Assembly (NCBI GenBank): GCA_963930775.1
Contig: CAWVNT010000209.1
Location: 124,001-188,000 of the forward strand
Source of the DNA: Cliona cf. orientalis
Taxonomy: Eukaryota > Porifera > Demospongiae > Clionaida > Clionaidae
Length of the DNA: 64,000 bases
Direction: 5' to 3'
The position numbers were made by a program, and so were the translations under genes. This document shows positions 12,206 to 25,442 of this stretch, piece by piece; within the stretch, counting starts at the first letter, position 1; each line of letters begins with the position of its first letter. The notes under the pieces were generated by a model. It was given only the letters and a program-made list of their open reading frames with translations. It did no database searches and was not told where the DNA came from.

Positions 12206-12866
12206 CTGAATCGCAGGGTCCTCATCGCGGCTGTTGCTGGAGCTGGAGCTGGACTGTTTGCCTAATATTCTTACCTAGAAAATACTCGGACATAAAATGT
12301 TGTTACCTAGAACTTTCTCGGCAACAATCAAATTGTTGCCGAGTACTTTCTCGGCAACAAGTAAGTTGTTGCCGGTTGCCGAGTATTTTCTCGGCAACAA
12401 ATAAATTTAACTTGTTGCTGAGAAAGTACTCGGCAACAACTTGCTTGTTGCCGAGAAAGTTCTAGGTAACAACATTTTATGTCCGAGTATTTTCTAGGTA
12501 ACAATAATTTTTTGCCAGTAACCAGGCAAGATAACATGGCAGTCAGCCTCTTTTTGGAAATCTTGCCTGGTTACTGACAAAAAATTATTTTTACCTAGAA
12601 AATACTCGGACATAAAATGTTACCTAGAACTTTCTCAGCAACAAGCAAGTTGTTGCCGAGTACTTTCTTGGCAACAAGTAAAATTTATTTGTTGCCGAGA
12701 AAATACTCGGCAACAACTTACTTGTTGCCGAGAAAGTACTCGGCAACAATTTGATTGTTGCCGAGAAAGTTCTAGGTAACAACATTTTATGTCCGAGTAT
12801 TTTCTAGGTAAGAATATTAGGCAAACAGTCCCAGCAACAGCCGCGATGACGCCTCTCCTGAATCGC
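12206..12866. mobile_element. 643-bp foldback element with 9-bp target duplication (Mutator-like)
   Basis: The 9-bp word CTGAATCGC is present at 12206-12214 and 12858-12866. Between them lies an almost complete inverted repeat. The ends read AGGGTCCTCATCGCGG and, reversed from the right, AGAGGCGTCATCGCGG. The arms then share CTGTTTGCCTAATATTC, TTACCTAGAAAATACTCGG and several GTTGCCGAG / CTCGGCAAC dyads, with a short centre near 12545. There is no coding capacity. Nine-bp duplications with long terminal inverted repeats are typical of Mutator-like elements, so I infer a non-autonomous MULE or foldback. Confidence 0.8.
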
Positions 12867-13463
12867 TTGTCGCGGAAAATTCTGTTAAATATGGCGCTAT
12901 ACTGAAACAGTATTCCTTATATTCATTGATTCCGGTCTACACTTGGTAATTCACTATTTTGGAATACCGGATGAAATGTGAGCTATTTTGACAATTTATC
13001 AGATACCAATGTTTTACCCTATCAGCATTACAATGCACACCTATTTTTTTTTAGCATGACCAACCTTTCGAATTGTTTGTGCCAAAACATGTATTTCCCT
13101 ATTGCATACGAGCACACATTCACTATTCCAAGGTTTGAGGCCATGAAAACATGTCTCATTGTTACCTGAAGGTGTGAATTACAATGAAGGTTGCATGTAA
13201 GGTCGGAATCATTGGCAGCTCGTAGAGTTGCCTTATTGGTTGGGCTTGGATCCTGCCATCTGACCAGTCAATCATTCGATGACTTTTGGGGGGCCTTTGC
13301 CAACACAACACACTAATTGCATTGGTGCCCAGGAAATTTAAGAGTGTTGAGGAAAATAGTAAAAATATTTTTTGATGAATGAAGTGAACGATATTTTAAA
13401 GAACTAATTTAGAAGTCGACTAGTAACGGTTTTGACAAGTGTCTACTGAGGAAATAAACTTAC
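12867..13463. other. Unassigned unique sequence
   Basis: No repeat family or coding signal recognised. A 63-codon + frame at 12978-13169 has no splice context and no motif. Confidence 0.3.
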
Positions 13464-13631
13464 TTGGCAATACACCCTGCCGGAAGAATTCTGACTGGTT
13501 CGTAAATAGTTTTATTATTGTTGTCTGTGAGAAATTTGCTTAGTTCAATCAGAATTTGCTGTTTCGAAGGCCTTGATTGTTTCATTTGGCGATCAGGAGC
13601 TGTCAATCTGACTGAGTCTGTCGTAACTTGT
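13464..13631 (-). CDS. Possible orphan internal exon, minus strand
   Basis: On the minus strand, a T-rich tract ending TTTTATTATTTGAG precedes an open stretch of 168 nt, which is followed by a consensus donor A|GTAAGT. The open frame reads through the whole stretch (it contains KQQILIELSKFL and PVRILPAGCIA) without stops. The stretch is 56 codons long with symmetric phase. I do not recognise the peptide and could not find a partner exon with matching phase in this window. It could belong to a gene whose other exons are in the gap or outside, or it may be chance. Confidence 0.3.
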
Positions 13632-13689
13632 CTCAAATAATAAAACAAAAATCAGGTAGTGAAAGTTTCACCAGGTGGCTCGTTCGCCC

Positions 13690-14060
13690 CCTTTCATTTT
13701 AGACTAGGTTTTAGGGTCCCCACCACACCTTTGCCCCCTTCACCCCCTTCATTTTAGACTAGGTTTTAGGGTCGCCACCACCCCTTCATTTTAGACCAGG
13801 TTTTAGGGTCCCCACCACCTCTGACATAAAAAAAATTTGATGACAACAGATATTGGTTGGGTGTCCCCACCAAGGGTAAGGGGGGCAAAGGGGGTGCAAA
13901 GGGTGTTTGCACTAGGTTTTAGGGTCCCCACCACCTGTGGGCACAAAAAGTTTGGTTAAGACAAATAGTGTTGAGGATTCACCACCCCATGTACATTCAT
14001 AGAATGACAAAAGGCCTTCATAGGTCCCCACCACCTGTCGAAAATTTGGGAGCAAAAACC
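13690..14060. repeat. Degenerate tandem repeat with AGGTTTTAGGGTCCCCACCA
   Basis: About five or six irregular copies of TTTTAGGGTCCCCACCACC, joined by CCCCCTTCATTTTAGACTAG-like linkers. Spacing is uneven, so this is an old minisatellite. Confidence 0.65.
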
Positions 14061-14298
14061 GTCAATCAACCACTAAAGTGACTCTAACGAGCCACCAATT
14101 AACTCGTTACAAATTATTTCTCTGTGCTCGCGGAGGTTTAGTAATATTTAGATATCTTAGATATATTTTTTCTCTTCAGAATCCCAACCCGGTCACCACA
14201 GACATTTATTCAATACGAAAACTGTAATGTTACAGTAGGAAGTCAAAGTAACAAATCCGTTTTGACATTGTATTACACGGTGTTCGGAAACTCAATAA

Positions 14299-14517
14299 TT
14301 ACCGCCCGCGTACGTAGTACGAGGGAAGGTAATGTTTTGACACGCGTCTGTCCATCCATCAATCTGTCTGTCCACAGGGGGGGGGTACCCATATCCCATA
14401 ATGCTTTGCAACATTTCCCAGAATGCCATGAGGCAGCCGGGGGGGGTACCGAGGTACCCCCGGGGTACCCCCCGGGGGGGGGGGGTACCAAGGTCGGGGT
14501 ACCCCCCCCGGGGGGGG
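14299..14517 (+). repeat. TACGTAGTACG short element, truncated by the assembly gap
   Basis: It starts TTACCGCCCGCGTACGTAGT, continues ACGAGGGAAGGTAATGTTTT and enters G/C-rich GGGGTACCCC runs that end at the gap. The same head occurs at 35485, 36799, 54770 and 57418 on +, and reversed at 39190-39230, 56240-56275 and 59010-59056. The missing right end in those copies is a hairpin followed by TTTCTTGTT. Confidence 0.75.
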
Positions 14518-14717
14518 NNNNNNNNNNNNNNNNNNNNNNNNNNNNNNNNNNNNNNNNNNNNNNNNNNNNNNNNNNNNNNNNNNNNNNNNNNNNNNNNNNN
14601 NNNNNNNNNNNNNNNNNNNNNNNNNNNNNNNNNNNNNNNNNNNNNNNNNNNNNNNNNNNNNNNNNNNNNNNNNNNNNNNNNNNNNNNNNNNNNNNNNNNN
14701 NNNNNNNNNNNNNNNNN
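14518..14717. other. Assembly gap, 200 N
   Basis: Exactly 200 N, a conventional placeholder for a gap of unknown size. It lies inside a run of G and C homopolymers, which explains the assembly failure. Missing exons of ATP5F1B or of the neighbouring + strand gene could lie in it. Confidence 0.99.
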
Positions 14718-14756
14718 ATGAGACAATTTTCGGATTTGTAGACTGCTTCAAGAGGG

Positions 14757-15179
14757 ATGATACGGGCGGCTTCGAAATGGGATAGGGAGAACTTGGCAAG
14801 GCAGGATACATTAGATCTGTCTGATCTCGATCTCGATACAGATGAAACTACTGACGAAGAGAAAGTAGTGAAGATAGATTGTGTACTGACATTTATGTAA
14901 TTCGACACAGAGGGCTATGAAATTAAGATTAAAGGAATTTTATGAATGTTTTTGAAGTTTGATACAGATAGTTGTGATTTTTTTTAGTCGAAAGGAAAAA
15001 TAAAAATTGTGGGAGGGTGCAAGAGAGAGATAAAGGTAGAAGAGGATAACGTTTACAGTTGGTGGCTTCTGGGACTTGATATGATAGAACAAGGAATGTC
15101 ACAGCAGTTATCAGGAATCAAGCTGACAAGGAAAGCTGTGAAAATTATGGCTGACAAGCATGATGAAATGCTAAAGTAA
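14757..15179 (+). CDS. Two possible 3' exons of an unrecognised plus-strand gene
   Basis: The first open stretch (14757-14900, 47 codons from an ATG) is acidic, with LDLSDLDLDTDETTDEE. The second (14988-15179, 63 codons and stop) follows a clear acceptor (nine T then AG at 14986-14987). It encodes a mixed-charge helical peptide with VYSWWLLGLDMIEQGM and KLTRKAVKIMADKHDEML. A polyadenylation signal AATAAA lies at 15187-15192, eight bases after the stop, and AATAAATTTTGTTTGAAAA is repeated about 50 bp on. I could not confirm the splice joining the two: the best donor at 14895 (AT|GTAATT) gives the wrong phase. Further exons may be hidden in the adjacent gap. No family is recognised. It lies just upstream of the flanking module that brackets the minus-strand gene at 16314-19170, so the two may belong to one element. 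Confidence 0.35.
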
Positions 15180-15267
15180 ACAGATTAATAAATTTTGTTT
15201 GAAAAGGAGTTCTATGGATTTTTTAAAAAGTGTAAAAAATAAATTTTGTTTGAAAACTAGCCTATTA

Positions 15268-15765
15268 TCGAGTTTTTATCGTGTATTTATTGAGTATTTG
15301 TCAAGTAAGGGATGTGGCATTAGTACAGAAACTATTGTTGGATAAATTTTTTTTAAGTGAAGCAACTTTATGAAACTTCACAAGAGAAAGTTGTCAAAGC
15401 ATTTCTTAGACACGAATTTACGATGTGAAAGGCATTTAGAATGCGCATGCATCATCGTCCAGCTCTGACAGCTTCACGCATGCGCCATTACTGACTGACG
15501 GTCATTCTCACACAAGTAAAAAAAGAAATATTTGGGGTGAACACAATTTTAAAAATATGCATATATATATGCATAAAGCAGTCAATGTCGCACCAAAAGA
15601 TAACAACCCATATGCATGGTGGTCATATGGGCTAGAGGTGATGGAAACTGGTACATCCATGGTACTTGATGGAATAAGTTTTGGTCGAGTATTTTCCGAG
15701 TATTTGATTATTATTCCTTTTCGTTGCATTCTGGTCGAGTATTTATCTGACTATTTTCCCAGTAT
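15268..15765 (+). repeat. Scattered CGAGTATTT motifs
   Basis: Variants of TATCGAGTATTTA occur at 15268-15312 and 15683-15765. They form an irregular cluster again at 18000-18100, inside an intron of the minus-strand gene. I see no such clusters elsewhere in the window, so they look specific to this gene system. Confidence 0.45.
15443..15579 (+). promoter_or_regulatory. Left copy of hairpin + AT-palindrome module
   Basis: An 8-bp stem GCGCATGC / GCATGCGC (15443-15450, 15478-15485) is followed 73 nt later by the perfect palindrome GCATATATATATGC and then ATAAAGC (15559-15579). The same order, orientation and spacing recur at 19208-19338, on the other side of the minus-strand gene. The module could be an element terminus or a paired regulatory unit; the sequence does not decide between these. 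Confidence 0.5.
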
Positions 15766-16313
15766 GAAAAAATTAAGACATTATTATTTATTGAACTTTT
15801 ATTAGACTTGCCAAATACAAAAAAATTTATCCCGTTATGAGAAGAGAATGTTTGCATAATGGTAGAAAAAATATAACACACAAATATCCAATGGAAATAA
15901 TCTCGTTAGTGTACCTTACAGAGATATAAATTATTGTCATGGTTAGACTCACTTGTGCTTCTTTTGGAAGTATCACTTTAAGATTGATAGGTTCAAGAAT
16001 CCGTTTTAAATAAATAATCATAAGAAATATCTGATAATATTTACAACAAGTCTGAATATTCTAAATAAGAATAAGGCAAAAGATATTTACAAACCAATTT
16101 CCTTTACAATTAATGTTATACAAACAAATTTCCTTTACAATTAATGTTATACAGAATTTCCATTTTCTGAAATTCTGAAAGAATAATGTCAAGAATATTT
16201 ACAAACAGTTTTCCTCTAAAATTAATGTTATACAAAATGTGCACTTTCTTTTAATTCAAAGAACCAAAAATAAAGAAAAATGTGACCTTCACAATTCACA
16301 ACATAACTATCGT

Positions 16314-19170
16314 TTAAAAAAAATGTACATCCCCTGGATCTTTGTTTGAGGTGTCATCTTCATCAGAATCTATTGCTTCAAAACGTTCTTGTAATTGGTC
16401 ATAGAAACGCGGATTTCTTTTAGGTATGATGCACTTAGCTTCCTCCAGTGCGGTGCCAGGGTATTGACCTTGTTTGTGCATAAACATCTCAAGTATCAAT
16501 CTAAATTCTTGGCAGACAGCTAGTTGAGCCGGATCAGCTTCTTGAAGTTGGGTGTTCTGGTTCTGGTTGTCATACTCGATTGCGTTTTGTTCATCATCGG
16601 AAAATTCGATTTCGACAATATTGTGCCTGGACTTGAAATCTTTGTACATTTGATGAACAATACCTTTGTTCTTCCATCCTTGAATGTATTGGTCATATAG
16701 CCCCTTACACTCGTGCTTTACGAAACCTGCGTTCACCCCCTAGTATACCCCCGGCATAGTTATTTGCATCCTACTCCTGTAATCATCATTAATTACTTCG
16801 TTGTCGGGTGTAATGGCTGGGTGGTTAGTAGGCCTTACGTTGTAATTTCTTTCATCTTTCATGAAAGCGAGGGACGCTAGTTCTAGTGCATTCAATACCT
16901 TATCAATGTATATGGGGTATCGGTATTGGAAGCTCTCTACACCAATGCGGACCCTATTCATGTTAAGTACGGGAATTTCGTCACCGCGGAGAACAGACTT
17001 TCGTTGGATTTCTGCAAGGGATATGAAACACTCGTCCCATGCACTAATGAAGGATATCCCCGATTCATACACACTGAGACAACGACCTAGACCTGTTAGA
17101 CACTTGTCTTGTTCACATTGTAAGCAATTGCCACTCTGGGCTTCCCCTACTATAACAAGAACGTTGTTTTCATCAACCATCCCATAGTCTTGGGGGTGGT
17201 AATGGCTAGATGGAAGAATGGTGAGGGGAGTGGTTTCCCTAACCATTGTAGCAAGAGTCTCGGCAATCGGTTGACAGAAATACTCCTCCGGTGGAAATTT
17301 CCTTATCTCTACATGATGCAGTTCCCCCGAATTACCAACTTTAGGATCTGCTAGAGCCCCCATTGAAATGTAGGTGGATGTGGTAGCACCTCTTTTTCTG
17401 GTGTCTGAAAGATAAACAAAAGTAATAAGAAATAGAATTTGTATATAATTATTTTAAATTTTTGTTTCCTGCTTTACAGAAAAAAGGGCTGTGATAAGGA
17501 AACAGTTTCCAGTATTGACAAAATGACATATGATATTACTTAAACAGAATTATAGATTTAAGAAAAAGAGGTGAGTGATTATTTTAGAGTGGATAAAATA
17601 TTTTATTAAATACCTGCATTGACTGGACGCCACGTATTGAGTTGCTGACCAGGCATTTCTGTCGAAGGGTACATGGCTTGGTTACTCAATGCAAGTAGAT
17701 TCAGCATTGCTTGGCCCCAATCTTTGGCAATGGAGTTATAGTGGATCACCCGCTTCCATTGCATGCCTATACTGGCAACAGCTTTTGATATTGATCTTTC
17801 TCTCACCATACACCAATTCAAGCCTTCCTCATTGAAATCCAGGGCATCCAATGCAGGCTGAACCTTCTCCTCCTTGTAGTTATCCCTTATGTTATCGATT
17901 TTCTTTTGGAGGTCCCTTACCATGGTTAAAAACCTTGCTCCTGAAAAAATTTAAGAGTAATAATTAATTTAATACATTATGTAAGTCGGGATTGATTATA
18001 GACTATTTATCGAGTATGTATCGAGTATTTAATTAGAGTATTTATCTATCGAGTATTTAATTCATCAGAGTATTTATCGAGTTTTTATCGAATCTTTATA
18101 GAGACACTTACTCATTTTGTTTTCCGTCACATCTATTTGCACATTTCTACTGCAGCATTCCTTTTCCATTTTTTCTTGGGTGAGCAATTGCCTCCGTTCG
18201 GCCAACTTCCTCTTCGTTCCTTTTATCGCTTCAATTGCCATATATTCTTCTTTTCTAGCTGCCTGTACGTTTTCTTCCTCTTCTTGTTCATGCTTCATGA
18301 TATTGTATATCATATTGTACACGAAATTGTGTACAACTTTACGGTATGTCTTATATATCCTGGTTGGGGTCTTCTTGACATCATATGTTGCAATGAAATC
18401 ATTCAAGCTCATTGGAGTATACTGTACCGGCATAACCACTACTGGGTCTCGGAGAAGAAATGAAATGTGCGTAAAGTGGCCTGTGTTGAAGTACAAGACT
18501 ATGGGGCAATTCCGCAGATCCTTTGAATGCTTCAGAGATTTCTTCTCATGATTAGGGAAATGCTGCGTGGAATACAGTCGTGGAGATAGAAAAATAGCTT
18601 CTCTATCCATGATGTTTTCAGATATGAAGTGTCCAACTCGACACATACCCTCCATGACCTTGGCTCTTTGAGCTGAATGGTGTTGACTGGAATGAAAAAT
18701 TTATTTGTTATAGGGATTTTTGACGTTTATGTTTATTAGAATTGCTGGTAAATGTGAAGTACGAGATTTATTTCATGCTTTTTGGTATAGTATTTTACTA
18801 GAAAAGATAGAAATATGAGTGAAGTGAATACTTACAATGACATGACCGAAGGTTTAACATTTGCCCAAAAGACGTTTGTAGTAACACCTGGCAGCATATT
18901 GTCTTTAATAACAATATCCTCTTGTATTGCTAAATAATTACGACCTTTTGCCTGTTCTTTGCCGCCACCATAGATTTCACCATCGACACTACTCATCTCA
19001 TCCTCATATTCTTGCTGAATTTGATGTGTGTTTTTCAGCTTGGTTTGAGGGGATACATTTTCTTCCTCATCACTGATTGATTCGATTCTGGCCCTTTTCT
19101 TGGACCGTTTTTGATAACTCATGCCTGGATCTGACATATTTGGAGTCTGAGGAAAGGTCCAAAATGGCAT
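16314..19170 (-). CDS. Unrecognised 4-exon gene, frame interrupted by an in-frame TAG
   Basis: Exons are 19170-18836, 18686-18112, 17940-17614 and 17404-16740. Every donor and acceptor is GT-AG and every phase agrees, giving 633 codons from MPFWTFPQTP to a TAG at 16742-16740. The same frame then stays open for another 141 codons to a stop at 16314.

Residues 20-40 carry a basic patch (KRSKKRARIE) next to SDEEE, a likely nuclear signal. Exon 2 has a hydrophobic core around NCPIVLYFNTGHFTHISFLL, loosely reminiscent of the catalytic-His strand of OTU-type proteases, followed by a charged coiled coil (KHEQEEEENVQAARKEEY). Exon 4 contains NNVLVIVGEAQSGNCLQCEQ and a Cys pair. The last part is acidic, ending near DSDEDDTSNKD.

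I do not recognise the family. It lies antisense just upstream of the first visible ATP5F1B exon, probably inside an ATP5F1B intron. A mobile or captured origin is possible because repeated modules flank it. Confidence 0.65.
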
Positions 19171-19207
19171 CCGTGAAATAAACACCGCGTGGTCGTTGCT
19201 GATTTAT

Positions 19208-19338
19208 GCGCATGTGCAAAATGAAAAGACGCACATGCGCCTAGGAAGGGAGAATTTTTGTAACTACATTGGATATAAACTTAGGGAGCGTGCGTGTTGA
19301 GAGAATTTTCAAAAGAAGCATATATATATGCGTAAAGC
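19208..19338 (+). promoter_or_regulatory. Right copy of hairpin + AT-palindrome module
   Basis: A perfect 10-bp stem GCGCATGTGC / GCACATGCGC (19208-19217, 19231-19240) with a 13-nt loop is followed 77 nt later by GCATATATATATGC and GTAAAGC (19318-19338). It starts 38 bp upstream of the minus-strand gene's ATG, so it overlaps the place where that gene's promoter should be. The second copy is at 15443-15579. Confidence 0.5.
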
Positions 19339-19506
19339 GGCCAAAGGGTTAATAGTCCAACACCCATTCTGTACGTTACGCGAAGGAATAGCTAAATTTA
19401 TTACATGTACCTAGAATCGCTAGTCAGTGTAAATTGAACTTCCGAGTTCCTTTCAACAGATATTGTGTTTCTTGGAACATTTCACTTCATAATGTGCTTT
19501 CTGTAG

Positions 19507-23884
<4,378 letters not shown>

Positions 23885-25442
23885 ACAACTACATGGTGCC
23901 ATCTAGTGATAGTTACCCGTAGCAACCAACATGGATGACGTCACCAGTGGTTACTGTTGTTTGTGTTGATGAGACGGGTTATTCCATGAACATATAGTGC
24001 CCTTTTCATGGGGACCATCAATCTTGCTTAATGCATCAAGCTTTCAAGAAAACACCAAAGTGATTTTTCTGGTATTTTCGCCAGAGACACTCTTGGGGAC
24101 ATTTTCTATTTATCACGTTGATGATGTTGGTTTTTCTTTTTTTCCAAGCTTTTCTCAAAAGGAATGATTAAGTGTAAGATGGATTGCATGTTGTACGCGA
24201 AATATAAACACAGGCATCTGATGCAGTATTCAAATCCAAGTGTACATATGTTTGACAAGATTTACACCATCGTATTACAGTTGTAAATACATGTAACTGA
24301 TCGCGCTGTTTTCATCTTCTGTCTGTACTGGCTGCAACACAAATAGGTGTAGATGTCTATCCCTCGCAAGTTAAAAATAACCTAAATTTACTTAGATATG
24401 TGTAATTCATAGAAAATAGTCCTCAAATTTAGATACAAGAACAAAGAAAATACCCTTGAATCAACATTTACGTAATGTCAGATGGGATGCGCATGTTGTA
24501 AGAGGTGAAGTTAAAACAGTGGGCAATGAAACATCTGTGTACAATGAATGAATGCTCCCAGATCCACTAAGTACGGCTCGTAACACCCCGGCAGGATGTG
24601 ATGAATTCAATCTGTTTTCGTCTTCACAGAAACAACAGCCCCTTTCATTACGTAAAACAAGAGGAAAATTGGAAATTTTTGAGCTGAAAAGTTGCAATTT
24701 AACTTACGAGATAATTTTCGCAGACACCTCAAATACCAATGTAATGTGGATGATTATCATGTTCTTTGAGTAACGGTGAAAGTTTGAAGCAATAGTTAGT
24801 TGTATTTATTACGTTTTCTTCTATTAATATGAATATTTGCTTGTAAGGACAATAGTACTTTTTACTCTGGTGAATGAACAATGTAACACTTACGAATGTT
24901 GGTCAGTTAGATGCTGCGATGATTAAATAATTTTTGAGAGAAACTGGAATTTTATCGTTTGTTATTTTTAACCGCTTGGTTATAATGGTTCCCGTTATGA
25001 GAGCTAGTGCGAACCATAATGTCGGCCAGAGCAACTGTGGATGGCATAAAAATAGGAATAAGGTCAACACCACCCAGATTGTGTTATGTGAAATGTAGAG
25101 CACAGCCTACATGCTTCACAGGTGCATTCCCTTGGTAATGTGCGGGAACCATTTTGAGCTCCGTGCAGGGGCGCCTCGTTTGTTCTCGTTTAAAAAGTGG
25201 CTTCAGAACTGGTGTCGGGAAATCTGCAGAAGAGAAGAGAGTGCTGAATTTGTAACAATACTGTCTGGAGGACTTTCTGGCAAAAGAAAGTTCTCCGAAG
25301 ACAATGATACTTCCCGCTGCGAGTGATTTCCAAGAAAATAAAATCGACAAAAGCGGAATGCCGGGAAAACTTCAAGCCAAACAATAACATATTCAGGAAG
25401 GAAACTTTCCATCTCTTTACATGACAACAAATACCGTCATTA
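23885..25442 (+). other. ATP5F1B 3' flank and unassigned DNA
   Basis: The 3' UTR begins after the TAA at 23882-23884. No canonical AATAAA is evident nearby; AATATAAA near 24210 is a weak candidate. From 24400 to 25440 there are overlapping short frames on both strands with no recognisable motif. Confidence 0.4.

Noticed and set aside
13690-14060. TTTTAGGG words as an interstitial telomere
   Set aside because: TTAGGG is never tandem; the unit is a longer degenerate minisatellite.
19434-19506. Upstream ATG in frame with the first ATP5F1B exon as an alternative start
   Set aside because: The 5' residues are not ATP synthase-like and a good acceptor (TTTCTGTAG) separates them from the conserved exon.
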